A stretch of 52,988 nucleotides of DNA from Brassicibacter mesophilus (GTDB taxonomy: Bacteria > Bacillota > Clostridia > Tissierellales > Proteiniboraceae): contig NZ_JBNPXI010000027.1 in NCBI RefSeq assembly GCF_050433385.1, forward strand, positions 1 to 52,988, given 5' to 3'. Of this stretch, positions 35,131 through 44,204 are shown piece by piece (within the stretch, counting starts at the first letter, position 1; each line of letters opens with the position of its first letter). The notes beneath the pieces are model-generated. The model worked only from the letters and a program-made list of their open reading frames with translations. It made no database searches and was not told where the DNA came from. The position numbers and the translations under genes are program-made.

Positions 35131-36306
35131 TTATTTAATAGTTTTTTTCTTTTTGGCAATTGCGTCAACTATGATTGCAATTGCTCCGTCCCCTGTGACA
35201 TTTGTTGCAGTTCCAAAACTATCTTGAGCAAAATGGATTGCAATCATCAGCCCTTGCTGAGGCTCTGTAAATAAAAGCATATCCTTTAACAGTCCCAATG
35301 CTGCATAGACCCCACCACCTGGTATACCAGGTGCTGCAACCATGGTCACACCAAGCATCAAAATGAATGGAAGCATTGTTGCAAAAGTTGGAGTTTGACC
35401 AGATATTAACATTACTCCCATAGAAGCTAAAACTAAAGTGATTGTGTCGCCAGCCAGATGTATTGTTGCACCTAATGGTATAACAAAGTCAACTATATCT
35501 TCAGTAACATCATTGTTACGAGCACTTTGCAGTGTGACAGGGATAGTAGCAGCTGATGACTGAGTTCCTAAAGCTGTAAAGTATGCTGGAAGCATGTTTT
35601 TTATAGCTCTTAAAGGATTTTTACCACTTACAGTCCAAGCTATCGTGTATTGAACTAGGATGTAAACTATTTGCAGAATAATCAAAAGCGCAAATACAGA
35701 TGAAAAAGCTTTTAATGTTTTGAATATACTACCTTCTGCTGTTAGTCTTGAAAAGATACCAGCTATATGGAATGGAATCAGAGGTATCAAAACCCATTTT
35801 ACTACTAATTCAATAACATTTTGAAAATCTCTTAACGCTTCAAATAAGTTTTTTCCCTTTATATATGCCATACCGAGTCCTAATACAAATGCAGTAACTA
35901 GTGCTGTCATTACGCCCATCATCGGAGGCATTTCGATAGTGAAATAAGGAGATACATCAACCTGTGCAGCTTTTGCAGCTTCACCAGCCTTAATGACTGA
36001 AGGCAGTATGGTAGAGCCAATGAAGAATGCTAAAATCCCTGCAATAATAGCTGATAAATAAGCTATGGCTGCAGTAATGCCTAACAGTTTTCCTGCACCT
36101 CTACCTAAGTCAGCAATACCTGGTGCAACAAAGCCAATTATTATAAAAGGAATGATAAACCCTAAAAAGTTACCGAATATGCTTGAAAAAGTACTAAAAA
36201 GTCTGACTATCACAAAAAAGCCTGCGGCTTTTGATATCAAACCAAGAATTATACCAAAAATAATGCCAGCTATAAGTCTTGGTAATAAACCTATTTTTTT
36301 AGTCAT
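35131..36306 (-). CDS. Dicarboxylate/amino acid:cation symporter (DAACS family)
   Basis: A 391-residue membrane transporter of the glutamate/dicarboxylate/serine-type Na+ or H+ symporter family. About eight helices and two re-entrant loops are expected. Family landmarks: GTQSSAATIPVTLQSA (about 263-278; the SSAAT serine-rich motif), HLAGDTITLVLASMGV, GVTMVAAPGIPGGGVY and the C-terminal FGTATNVTGDGAIAIIVD. The exact substrate cannot be read; serine/threonine, glutamate/aspartate and C4-dicarboxylates are all used by relatives. The start is the ATG at 36306 with AAAGGAGAA upstream; the frame is open to 36387 without a ribosome site. It is monocistronic, divergent from the pyr operon. Confidence 0.9.
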   Translation of the reverse strand: MTKKIGLLPRLIAGIIFGIILGLISKAAGFFVIVRLFSTFSSIFGNFLGFIIPFIIIGFVAPGIADLGRGAGKLLGITAAIAYLSAIIAGILAFFIGSTILPSVIKAGEAAKAAQVDVSPYFTIEMPPMMGVMTALVTAFVLGLGMAYIKGKNLFEALRDFQNVIELVVKWVLIPLIPFHIAGIFSRLTAEGSIFKTLKAFSSVFALLIILQIVYILVQYTIAWTVSGKNPLRAIKNMLPAYFTALGTQSSAATIPVTLQSARNNDVTEDIVDFVIPLGATIHLAGDTITLVLASMGVMLISGQTPTFATMLPFILMLGVTMVAAPGIPGGGVYAALGLLKDMLLFTEPQQGLMIAIHFAQDSFGTATNVTGDGAIAIIVDAIAKKKKTIK

Positions 36307-36451
36307 ATTAATTCTCCTTTTCTTTAGTTTATTTAATAGTTTTTGTATTAATCGAGAAAATATAAGTAAGACTAGTCTACGAAACATTAGTTATTTGAGG
36401 TAAATGTCCATATTATTTCAAACAATACTAATGTTTGTTAAAAAAAATTAA

Positions 36452-36480
36452 TTGACTATTATTATAGAACATGATAGACT
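36452..36480 (+). promoter_or_regulatory. Promoter of the pyr operon
   Basis: TTGACT (36452-36457), a 17-base spacer and TAGACT (36475-36480). Transcription should start just ahead of the PyrR-binding loop. Confidence 0.55.
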
Positions 36481-36488
36481 ACAGAAAA

Positions 36489-36584
36489 GCCTTTAAATTG
36501 ATCCAGAGAGATCAGGAAGGAAAGTTATACGATGTATTTATGCCTATTAGATAACTATGCCTTCCTGATTGGAAGGTTTTTTTT
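36489..36584 (+). promoter_or_regulatory. PyrR attenuator of the pyr operon
   Basis: All three alternative structures are visible. The PyrR-binding loop (36490-36520) has ATCCAGAGAGAT inside a CCTT/AAGG stem. The antiterminator pairs ATCAGGAAGG (36511-36520) with CCTTCCTGAT (36560-36569). The terminator is CCTTCC-TGATT-GGAAGG followed by eight T (36560-36584). With UMP, PyrR should stabilise the binding loop and allow termination. No pyrR gene is in the window. Confidence 0.92.
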
Positions 36585-36605
36585 ATGCAACAAAAAAATT
36601 TAATA

Positions 36606-36636
36606 CCTTTAAATTGGTCCAGAGAGACTGAAAAGG
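36606..36636 (+). promoter_or_regulatory. Second PyrR-like loop over the pyrB ribosome site
   Basis: CCTTT-AAATT-GGTCCAGAGAGACTG-AAAAGG repeats the PyrR-loop pattern of the upstream attenuator. Its 3' strand (AAAAGG, ending at 36636) is part of the AAAAGGAG ribosome site of pyrB. PyrR bound here could block pyrB translation. The sequence match is direct; the function is inferred. Confidence 0.75.
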
Positions 36637-36645
36637 AGTGATAAC

Positions 36646-37569
36646 ATGTTAAAAGGTAAACATTTAATCGAACCTATGGATTTTACTACAGAGGAATTAG
36701 AGGAAATATTTGTTTTAGCAGACAAAATTATTGAGAATCCTGAAAAATTTTCGCATATCTGTGACGGAAGGATTCTGGCAACACTATTTTATGAACCAAG
36801 TACAAGAACGAGATTCAGCTTTGAAGCTGCAATGCTTAGACTAGGAGGAAACATAATAGGTTTTTCAGAGCCTAACTCAAGCTCAGTTGCGAAAGGTGAA
36901 AGTATAGCAGATACTATTAGAACTGTAGGATGTTATGCAGATATAGCAGTAATGAGACATCCAAAAGAAGGAGCACCAAAGGTTGCTTCGTTAAATTCAA
37001 ACATTCCTGTAATTAATGCCGGAGATGGCGGTCATCAGCATCCAACTCAGACATTAACCGATCTATTAACTATAAGGTCAATAAAAAACACCTTATCTAA
37101 TCTTACTATAGGGCTTTGTGGAGATTTAAAGTTTGGAAGAACAGTCCATTCACTTATTAAAGCGATGTCACGATATAGTAACAATAAATTCGTATTGATT
37201 TCCCCAAAAGAATTAAGAGTTCCTGATTATATAAAGAAAGCATTAGAAAAAAATAATATTGAATATAAAGAGGTTGAAAAGCTTGAAGATTGTATAGATG
37301 AGCTAGACATACTATATATGACAAGAGTACAGAGAGAAAGATTTTTCAACGAAGATGATTATATAAGACTTAAAGATAGCTATATATTAGACATGGAAAA
37401 AATGCAAAATGCAAAAAGTGATATGATAGTACTTCACCCACTTCCAAGGGTAAATGAGATATCTTATGATGTGGATAACGACCCAAGAGCTTGTTACTTT
37501 AAACAAGCTAAATATGGAATGTATGTGAGAATGGCTTTAATAGCTAAACTTTTGGGGGTGGATAAATAA
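36646..37569 (+). CDS. pyrB: Aspartate carbamoyltransferase catalytic subunit
   Basis: PyrB joins carbamoyl phosphate and aspartate to give N-carbamoyl-aspartate, the first committed step of pyrimidine synthesis. The 307-residue length is standard. Key motifs: carbamoyl-phosphate loop EPSTRTRFSFEAAMLRLGG (about 50-68; STRTR), GDGGHQHPTQTLTDLLTI (about 125-142), MTRVQRERF and HPLPRVNEI (about 264-272). AAAAGGAG precedes the ATG. The stop overlaps the pyrI start by one base (TAATG), so catalytic and regulatory chains are made in a coupled way, as in the allosteric E. coli-type enzyme. Confidence 0.97.
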   Translation: MLKGKHLIEPMDFTTEELEEIFVLADKIIENPEKFSHICDGRILATLFYEPSTRTRFSFEAAMLRLGGNIIGFSEPNSSSVAKGESIADTIRTVGCYADIAVMRHPKEGAPKVASLNSNIPVINAGDGGHQHPTQTLTDLLTIRSIKNTLSNLTIGLCGDLKFGRTVHSLIKAMSRYSNNKFVLISPKELRVPDYIKKALEKNNIEYKEVEKLEDCIDELDILYMTRVQRERFFNEDDYIRLKDSYILDMEKMQNAKSDMIVLHPLPRVNEISYDVDNDPRACYFKQAKYGMYVRMALIAKLLGVDK

Positions 37570-38000
37570 TGGTTACTATAAATAGTATAAAAAGAGGTAT
37601 TGTAATAGACCACATAAAAGCTGGATATGGAATCAAAATATACAACTATCTAAACCTTGATAAAGCTGATTTTACTGTTGCACTAATAAAGAATGCTCCG
37701 AGTTCAAAGTGTGGAAAGAAGGACATTATAAAGATTGAAAATGCAATTGATATAGATTTTACTGTATTAGGGTTAATAGACCCAAACATTACAATAAATA
37801 TAATAGAAAATGAAGAAATAAGTGATAAAATAAAGCTTCAGGTACCACAAGAGGTGGAAGATGTTATAAAATGTAAGAATCCAAGATGTGTAACATCAAT
37901 TGAAAGAGGTATAACACATAGATTTTCACTAGTTGATGAAAAGAGCGGACAATACAGATGTCAATATTGTGATGAACTGTATACCTTTACGGAGGTGTAA
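37569..38000 (+). CDS. pyrI: Aspartate carbamoyltransferase regulatory subunit
   Basis: PyrI binds nucleotides (CTP/ATP) and tunes PyrB. The 143-residue protein has the N-terminal allosteric domain (SIKRGIVIDHIKAGYGIKIY) and the C-terminal zinc domain with four cysteines in CKNPRC (about 101-106) and CQYC (about 132-135). It starts one base inside the pyrB stop and ends two bases before pyrC. Its presence shows that pathway flux is controlled at the protein level as well as by PyrR. Confidence 0.95.
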   Translation: MVTINSIKRGIVIDHIKAGYGIKIYNYLNLDKADFTVALIKNAPSSKCGKKDIIKIENAIDIDFTVLGLIDPNITINIIENEEISDKIKLQVPQEVEDVIKCKNPRCVTSIERGITHRFSLVDEKSGQYRCQYCDELYTFTEV

Positions 38001-38002
38001 GC

Positions 38003-39211
38003 ATGGATTTACTAATAAAGGGCGCAAGAATTGTTGATAGTACGCAGGACTTTACTGGAGATGTATTAATTAGTAATGGACATATTTTGAAGGTTGATAA
38101 AAATATTAATATAGATTGTAAAACAATTAATGGGGAAGGGCTTATGCTGCTTCCTTCGTTTATAGATATGCACTGTCATTTTAGAGAGCCTGGATATGAA
38201 TATAAAGAAGAGCTACTAACAGGATGTCGTTCTGCATTAGCTGGAGGATATACTGCAGTTAATCTGATGGCAAATACAAAGCCAGTATGTAGTAATCAAG
38301 AAATAGTTGACTATGTACTTGAAAAAGCAAAACAAATAGACTTAATTGATATACACCAGACAGTATCGATTACAACAGATTTTAATGGGAAAGATATAAC
38401 TCATTTAGATGATATATCATCATCAGTGAAGTTTATCTCTGATGATGGAAAAGGAGTTATGGATAATGAAGTAATGCTAGAAGCAATGCTAAAAGCTAAA
38501 GAGAGAAATATGATAGTAATATCTCATGCAGAAGATGAAAAGCTAACAAAATATGATACTAGACTCTCAGAAAATATTATTACAGACAGAGATATAGAGC
38601 TTGCAAAATATACAGGTGCATGGCTTCATATGGCACATGTAAGTACAAAAGAAGCAATAGACAGTATTATAGATGCTAAGAAGAACTTTGACAATATAAC
38701 CTGTGAGGTTGCACCACATCATATAGCACTTACAAGTGATACAACATATAGAGTAAATCCTCCACTTAGAGAAAATGATGATATAGAAGCTTTAATCACA
38801 GGCATACAAAAAGGTTTTGTTGATGTAATAGCAACTGACCATGCACCACATACCTTTGAAGATAAACAAAAAGGGGCTCCAGGTATATCTGGGCTGGAGA
38901 CCGCATTTTCAGTATGCTTTACTGAGCTTGTAAAGGCCGGACATATAAGTATGAATAGATTATCAGAACTGATGTCTAAGAATCCTGCAAGAATCATGAG
39001 ATTAAACAAGGGTGAGATAAAGGAAGGCTACGATGCTGATCTTGTTTTAATAGATATAAATAAGAAACACAAGGTTGAAGCTAAAAGATTTTTATCAAAG
39101 GGAAAAAATACACCTTTTGATGGTATGGAGTACTGGGGAACTGTAGAAACGACCATTAAAGGTGGAAGAATTCTATACAATAGGGAGGAATATGAAAATG
39201 ATAATAGATAA
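38003..39211 (+). CDS. pyrC: Dihydroorotase (class I)
   Basis: PyrC cyclises N-carbamoyl-aspartate to dihydroorotate. The 402-residue, long (class I) form shows the metal-binding HCHFREPGYEYKEE (about 53-66), the third metal histidine region VISHAEDE, HMAHVSTKEA, and the catalytic ATDHAPHTFEDKQKGAPG region (about 278-295). A GGAGGTG ribosome site lies within the end of pyrI. The product ends at 39211, overlapping the front of the pyrF gene by 14 bases. Confidence 0.95.
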   Translation: MDLLIKGARIVDSTQDFTGDVLISNGHILKVDKNINIDCKTINGEGLMLLPSFIDMHCHFREPGYEYKEELLTGCRSALAGGYTAVNLMANTKPVCSNQEIVDYVLEKAKQIDLIDIHQTVSITTDFNGKDITHLDDISSSVKFISDDGKGVMDNEVMLEAMLKAKERNMIVISHAEDEKLTKYDTRLSENIITDRDIELAKYTGAWLHMAHVSTKEAIDSIIDAKKNFDNITCEVAPHHIALTSDTTYRVNPPLRENDDIEALITGIQKGFVDVIATDHAPHTFEDKQKGAPGISGLETAFSVCFTELVKAGHISMNRLSELMSKNPARIMRLNKGEIKEGYDADLVLIDINKKHKVEAKRFLSKGKNTPFDGMEYWGTVETTIKGGRILYNREEYENDNR

Positions 39212-40067
39212 ACTATATGAGTCAGTACAAAAAAATGGACATGTATGTGTAGGATTAGATACTTCACTAGAGTATATCCCTGATGAAATTATGAAAAAAT
39301 ATACTAATGTGTCAGATGTAATATTTGAATTTAATAGAAGAATAATAGATTCAACTTTGGATGTAGCTGCGTGTTTTAAGGTACAGATAGCATATTATGA
39401 AGCATATGGAATAGAAGGTCTTATAGCATACAAAAAAACACTAGAATATATAAGAAAAAAAGGGATTTTAGTAATAGCAGATATAAAGCGTGGAGATATA
39501 TCTAAGACAGCAGAAATGTATGCCAAGGCACACTTTGAAGGAGATTTTGAAAGTGACTTCATAACACTAAACCCATATATGGGAATGGATAGTATTGAGC
39601 CGTATTTAAAATATGCAAAAAATAATGAAAAAGGCATATTTGCATTATTAAGAACATCAAATGAAGGTGCAAAGGATATTCAATATATCGAAGCTTCAAA
39701 CGGTAAAAAGATATATAATATAGCATCAAGTAAGATACAAAGCTTAGCGAATGAGTATATGGGCAAATATGGATACAGTTCAATCGGTGGGGTTGTAGGA
39801 TGTACACATATAGAAGAAGGAATTGAAATCAGAAAGAGCTTAAATAACATGTTCTTCTTGATACCTGGATATGGTGCACAAGGTGGAGCTGCTGATGATG
39901 TGGCAATATACCTAAACAATGGAAATGGTGGGATAGTAAATTCTTCAAGAGCAATACTTCTAGCATATAGCAAACATCAGGACGGTGAAAGCAAATTCGA
40001 CTTATATGCAAGAGAAGAAGCTGTTAAAATGAAGGAGGCTATAAGAGATGCAGTTAAAGTATACTAA
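39198..40067 (+). CDS. pyrF: Orotidine 5'-phosphate decarboxylase (type 2)
   Basis: PyrF decarboxylates OMP to UMP, the last step of the pathway. The 289-residue protein is the longer type-2 form common in Clostridia and mycobacteria: VCVGLDTSLEYIP near the front, VIADIKRGDISKTAEMYA with the catalytic Asp-Lys-Asp set (about 90-107), SIGGVVGCTH and IPGYGAQGG near the end. Of two candidate ATGs (39192, 39198) the second has the better distance to GGGAGG (39183-39188). It overlaps pyrC at its front and pyrK at its end. Confidence 0.93.
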   Translation: MIIDKLYESVQKNGHVCVGLDTSLEYIPDEIMKKYTNVSDVIFEFNRRIIDSTLDVAACFKVQIAYYEAYGIEGLIAYKKTLEYIRKKGILVIADIKRGDISKTAEMYAKAHFEGDFESDFITLNPYMGMDSIEPYLKYAKNNEKGIFALLRTSNEGAKDIQYIEASNGKKIYNIASSKIQSLANEYMGKYGYSSIGGVVGCTHIEEGIEIRKSLNNMFFLIPGYGAQGGAADDVAIYLNNGNGGIVNSSRAILLAYSKHQDGESKFDLYAREEAVKMKEAIRDAVKVY

Positions 40068-40797
40068 AGAAACGGTAGCTGAAAATATAAGAATAGCTGA
40101 TAACATTTTTAAGCTGACAGTAAAAGGCAATCTTCAAGGTTACCCAGGACAATTTTATATGCTTAGGTCATGGAGTATGGAGCCATTTCTTTCAAGACCT
40201 ATCAGTATCAATTATAGAGATGACAACAGTATATCTTTTCTATATGAAGTTAGAGGAGAAGGAACAAAACTATTTAGCAAATTAAAAACAGGTGATGAAA
40301 TTGAACTTTTAGGGCCATTGGGTAATGGGTTTAAAACTAAGGAGATAGCAGGAAGAGTTGCAGTAGTAACTGGAGGCATTGGTATAGCTCCTATGTATTA
40401 TACAATTAAGTCACTAATGAAATTAAGTAAATGTGATATTGATTTGTATGCTGGTTTTAGAGAGGAAGTTTATCTAGTAGATGAGCTACAGAAGCATGTT
40501 GAGAATATATATTTATCTACTGATAACGGAAAAAAAGGGCATAAAGGATATATAACAGATATATTTGAACCTATAGACTATGATATAGTATTGTGCTGTG
40601 GACCTGAGATAATGATGAATAAAGTAATAAAAAAATGTAACGAAGCTAATGTTCCAGTGTATGTTTCAATGGAAAAGCATATGGCATGTGGTATAGGTGC
40701 CTGTCTAGGATGTACATGCAAGACAGTTGAAGGAAATAAAAGGACATGCAAGGAAGGACCAGTATTCTCAGGGAAGGAAGTGGTAATAGATGCTTAA
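40048..40797 (+). CDS. pyrK: Dihydroorotate dehydrogenase electron-transfer subunit
   Basis: PyrK is the FAD and [2Fe-2S] subunit that passes electrons from PyrD to NAD+. The 249-residue protein has a ferredoxin-reductase FAD domain (GQFYMLR, RPISINY, YEVRGEGTKLFS), an NAD-binding domain (VTGGIGIAPMYYT, about 109-121) and the C-terminal cluster motif MACGIGACLGCTCK plus CKEGP (four cysteines, about 212-232). The start, with AAGGAGG inside pyrF, overlaps it by 20 bases. The end overlaps pyrD by eight, so subunits are made together. Confidence 0.95.
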   Translation: MQLKYTKETVAENIRIADNIFKLTVKGNLQGYPGQFYMLRSWSMEPFLSRPISINYRDDNSISFLYEVRGEGTKLFSKLKTGDEIELLGPLGNGFKTKEIAGRVAVVTGGIGIAPMYYTIKSLMKLSKCDIDLYAGFREEVYLVDELQKHVENIYLSTDNGKKGHKGYITDIFEPIDYDIVLCCGPEIMMNKVIKKCNEANVPVYVSMEKHMACGIGACLGCTCKTVEGNKRTCKEGPVFSGKEVVIDA

Positions 40798-41695
40798 CGT
40801 AGAGCTATGTGGAGTTAAACTTAAGAATCCTGTTATATCAGCATCTGGTACCTTTGGATTTGGACAGGAATATGCAGAGTTATTTGACATATCTAAACTT
40901 GGTGGAATATGTACAAAAGGTCTTACACTTAATAGAAAAGAAGGAAATGATGGAATCAGAATACATGAAACAAAGGCTGGAATTATTAATAGCATTGGCT
41001 TACAGAATCCGGGAATAGACGAGTTTATTAGTGTAGAGCTGCCAAATATGAAGAAATATGACACGGTAGTTATTGCTAATGTGGGTGGAGGAAGCATTGA
41101 AGAGTATTTACAAGGGATAGAAAAGATAAATGATACAGATGTTGAGTTGATTGAGCTTAATATATCATGTCCTAATGTAAAAAGCGGCGGTATGGCTTTT
41201 GGAATAAAATCTGATGTAGCATATGAAGTAGTAAAGGAAGTAAAGAAGATTTCAAGAAAACCAGTGATTGTAAAGCTCTCACCCAATGCTGAGGATATAG
41301 CTGATATGGCAGTTAAATGCTGTGAAGCTGGTGCAGATGCATTATCTTTAGTAAATACTTTTAAAGCAATGGCAATAGATATAGGCAAGAGAAAACCAGT
41401 GTTTAACAACATATTTGCTGGTCTGTCTGGTCCAGCAATCAAACCAATAGCATTGAGAATGGTGTATGAAGTTGCTGAGGCAGTTGATGTTCCTGTAATC
41501 GGTATAGGAGGTATAATGACATCAGATGATGCAATCGAGTTTATTATGGCAGGTGCAGATGCTGTACAGATTGGTAGTGGAAACTTTATAAAACCTGACA
41601 TATGTTTAGACGTTATAAATGGGATGACAGACTTTATGAAAAAAGAAGGTATAAAATCAATAAAAGAAATTAAGGGGATTGCGAGGAGGAGATAA
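40790..41695 (+). CDS. pyrD: Dihydroorotate dehydrogenase (class 1B) catalytic subunit
   Basis: PyrD oxidises dihydroorotate to orotate with FMN. The 301-residue protein has the class 1B pattern: PVISASGTFGFGQEY, GLTLNRKEGND, NSIGLQNPG, and the active-site cysteine in ELNISCPNVKSGG (about 123-135). The C-terminal FMN phosphate site is IGIGGIMTSDDAIEFIMAGA. Partnered by PyrK just upstream; the pair uses NAD+, suitable for an anaerobe. Ends two bases before the pyrE ATG. Confidence 0.96.
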   Translation: MLNVELCGVKLKNPVISASGTFGFGQEYAELFDISKLGGICTKGLTLNRKEGNDGIRIHETKAGIINSIGLQNPGIDEFISVELPNMKKYDTVVIANVGGGSIEEYLQGIEKINDTDVELIELNISCPNVKSGGMAFGIKSDVAYEVVKEVKKISRKPVIVKLSPNAEDIADMAVKCCEAGADALSLVNTFKAMAIDIGKRKPVFNNIFAGLSGPAIKPIALRMVYEVAEAVDVPVIGIGGIMTSDDAIEFIMAGADAVQIGSGNFIKPDICLDVINGMTDFMKKEGIKSIKEIKGIARRR

Positions 41696-41696
41696 T

Positions 41697-42263
41697 ATGG
41701 TAATAGAAATATTAAAAGAAGTAGAAGCATTATTAGAGGGACATTTTTTACTATCTTCAGGCAGACATAGCAATAGATATGTACAATGCGCAAAACTTTT
41801 ACAATATCCAGAGAAAGCAGAAAAGGTACTAAGTGTTGTAACTGACAAAATAAAAGACTTAGATATCGACGTTGTAGTAGGACCAGCTATGGGTGGAATA
41901 ATAGTGGCCTATGAGCTTGGAAGACAATTAGGAAAACCTGCTATTTTTACTGAAAGAGAAAATGGAATGATGACACTGAGAAGAGGTTTTGAAATAAAAA
42001 AAGGTCAAAAAATATTGATAACTGAGGATGTAGTAACTACCGGAAAATCATCTCTTGAGACCATAGAAGTTTTAAAAAGCTATGGAGCAGAAGTTATTGG
42101 AATTGCATGTATAGTAGATAGACGAGGAAGTAACAGTGAAATAGAATACCCAATTTACAGTGCAATCAAGCTTGAAGTAGAAAGCTACGATAAAGATGAT
42201 TGCCCACTTTGTAAGCAAGGTATAACATATGTAAAACCAGGTAGTAGAAAAATATTTGAATAA
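41697..42263 (+). CDS. pyrE: Orotate phosphoribosyltransferase
   Basis: PyrE joins orotate and PRPP to give OMP. The 188-residue protein has HFLLSSGRHSNRYVQCAKL at the front, the DVVVGPAMGGIIVAYELGR segment and the PRPP-binding motif ILITEDVVTTGKSSLE (about 113-128). The ATG at 41697 has GAGGAGGAG upstream; an in-frame TTG at 41679 lies in front of that site and is rejected. The last gene of the pyrBICFKDE operon; a terminator follows. Only carAB of the de novo pathway is missing from this stretch. Confidence 0.96.
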   Translation: MVIEILKEVEALLEGHFLLSSGRHSNRYVQCAKLLQYPEKAEKVLSVVTDKIKDLDIDVVVGPAMGGIIVAYELGRQLGKPAIFTERENGMMTLRRGFEIKKGQKILITEDVVTTGKSSLETIEVLKSYGAEVIGIACIVDRRGSNSEIEYPIYSAIKLEVESYDKDDCPLCKQGITYVKPGSRKIFE

Positions 42264-42273
42264 TATAAAAAAG

Positions 42274-42303
42274 TAGAAGTGGCAGTAGTCACTTCTATTC
42301 TTT
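42274..42303 (+). terminator. Terminator of the pyr operon
   Basis: TAGAAGTG (42274-42281) pairs with CACTTCTA (42290-42297), followed by TTCTTTTA. It overlaps the last codons of the convergent degV-family gene. Confidence 0.85.
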
Positions 42304-43143
42304 TATATAAAGTATGCCAACAGTATTAGGACCACAATGACTTGAAATAACACAGCCTGCATCTGTTATAATAACATCATTGACATTAAGAGTTTTTTCA
42401 AGCTGTTCCTTCAGATATTGTGCATCATGAAATCCTAAAGAATGGGTTACAAATACTCTTGTTAGATCCATATTATTCTTATCCTTTAATGCATTTTTGA
42501 GCATTGTATCCAAGATTTTTTCTCTTTTACCCCTTGCCTTTTGTCCTACGGTCATACCACCTTCTATGACTTTTATTACTGGTCTTATTCTAAGTACATT
42601 TCCAAAAATACTCTGTAATGCAGAGCATCTTCCACCCAGATAAAGGTAGTCAAGCGTATCAGGTACAAATGCAGTTTCTACTTTTGGAACAAGTTCTCTT
42701 ATTTTAGAAGAAATTTCTTTGATATTCATCCCTTGATTTGCATAATCAACAGCCTTCATTACTAGCAGACCTATTCCTGTTGATAAATTTAACGAATCAA
42801 CTATCTCTATTTTTGCATCAGGAAATTCACTAGCGGCGATTCTAGCATTTTGAATAGTAGATGATAGTTTTGTAGAAAGACCTATATATAGGATTTCATT
42901 ACCTTCATCAATACTTTTTTTAAAAGCATTAATAAAGTCTGCGGGAGACGGAGCAGAGGTTTTAGGTAATTTACCAACTTTTTTTACTTCATCATATAGC
43001 TGGACAGTTGTTATTTCTATGCCATCTTTGTATGTATCATCACCAAAACCAACATATAAAGGAACTATTGATATATCATGCTTTTGAATTAGTTCTTGAC
43101 TAAGGTCTGCAGTACTATCAGTAAATATTTTAACTTTAGCCAA
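42295..43143 (-). CDS. DegV family fatty-acid-binding protein
   Basis: A 282-residue DegV-family protein, a two-domain fold that binds a fatty acid and, in some species, presents it to fatty-acid kinase FakA. Family marks: KIFTDSTADLS at the start, KLPKTSAPSPADFINAF (about 73-89), LSTKLSSTIQNAR (about 105-117), DSLNLSTGIGLLV and LDYLYLGGRCSA. The start is TTG at 43141-43143, with AAAGGGGGT upstream; upstream codons would add a hydrophobic tail absent from the family. Cytoplasmic, monocistronic; no fakA is in the window. The 3' end overlaps the pyr terminator. Confidence 0.9.
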   Translation of the reverse strand: MAKVKIFTDSTADLSQELIQKHDISIVPLYVGFGDDTYKDGIEITTVQLYDEVKKVGKLPKTSAPSPADFINAFKKSIDEGNEILYIGLSTKLSSTIQNARIAASEFPDAKIEIVDSLNLSTGIGLLVMKAVDYANQGMNIKEISSKIRELVPKVETAFVPDTLDYLYLGGRCSALQSIFGNVLRIRPVIKVIEGGMTVGQKARGKREKILDTMLKNALKDKNNMDLTRVFVTHSLGFHDAQYLKEQLEKTLNVNDVIITDAGCVISSHCGPNTVGILYIKE

Positions 43144-43415
43144 TAAAATTACCCCCTTTATCATAACCATCAATATTATTATGCTATGAAACATAGCTAT
43201 CATAATAAATAATATCATAAAATATAGTATGTTTATCTTGAATAATATTTAATATTTCGAGATTACTTGCCATTACTAACTAAATTCTTGTGTAAGCTAT
43301 ATATTAATATATACTTATCTAAATTATGATAGCTATAGTACAATTGACTGTTTTGCTCATATATGATAATTTATTTTTAAGACAAAATCATATTCTATCT
43401 TTGTGGAGGTGCATA

Positions 43416-44204
43416 ATGAACGGAATTTTTCTTCAGGGTGGAGGCGCTAAAGGAGCTTTTCAAGCAGGTGTTATATATGGGTTATTTGAAAATGGATTAG
43501 AATTTGATATTATATCAGGAACTTCTATTGGAGCTATTAATTCGTATTATATATACTCTGGAAACTTTGAAAAAATGAAAAAGATGTGGACAGAAATGAA
43601 ATTTTTTAGTGATGAGATTAATGATGCAGCATATCTTGAAAAAATGAAAGTTGTAGAAAATCAAATGATGATAGATGCATTAAAAGATCTTGATGGGCTA
43701 AATCGGTCAGTACACTCTGTATATGTTAACTATGTAGAAATAAAAAAAACTAATATAGAAGAAGTAGCAGTGGATATCACAAAGCTTTCAAAAAAAGATA
43801 TGCTTGATTCTATAAAATATAGTTCTCTACTACCATGTAGAGTTGAAAATAGAGTGTCATTAGAAGAATTCGTCAAGAATTTTGATTCAAAAGCTGTATT
43901 CGATAGATTTAAAGAAGATTTGGTAAAAGGAGAATATGATGGATATAAGCTTGATGGAGGAATACTAAATAATAACTTTTTGAACCCTTTTGTTAAAAAT
44001 AAAGTAGATAAGCTTTTTATTGTTGTATTTAAAAAGGACTATGAAGTACCTGAATACATTTTAAATAATTATAAAAAAAGTGATATAGTTGTCATAGAGC
44101 CTGAAACAGAAATGACTACAAGAGATACATTAAGATTTGAAAAAGAGTTTTGTAAAAAAATATTTGATGAAGGATACAAAATAGGGAAAACTATTAAATA
44201 TTAA
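43416..44204 (+). CDS. Patatin-like phospholipase family protein
   Basis: A 262-residue protein with the patatin fold. The oxyanion motif GGGAKGAF (about 8-15), nucleophile serine in GTSIG (about 40-44) and the catalytic aspartate in DGGILNNNF (about 186-194) are all intact, so it is probably an active lipid acyl hydrolase; the substrate is unknown. The ATG at 43416 follows GTGGAGGTG; the frame is open upstream to 43326 but lacks a ribosome site. Its last four bases overlap the convergent gene at 44201. No signal peptide: a cytoplasmic or membrane-surface enzyme. Confidence 0.88.
   Translation: MNGIFLQGGGAKGAFQAGVIYGLFENGLEFDIISGTSIGAINSYYIYSGNFEKMKKMWTEMKFFSDEINDAAYLEKMKVVENQMMIDALKDLDGLNRSVHSVYVNYVEIKKTNIEEVAVDITKLSKKDMLDSIKYSSLLPCRVENRVSLEEFVKNFDSKAVFDRFKEDLVKGEYDGYKLDGGILNNNFLNPFVKNKVDKLFIVVFKKDYEVPEYILNNYKKSDIVVIEPETEMTTRDTLRFEKEFCKKIFDEGYKIGKTIKY

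Noticed and set aside
40768..41793. Long minus-strand frame opposite pyrD
   Set aside because: Fully antisense to pyrD, with its conserved active-site motif, and no ribosome site.
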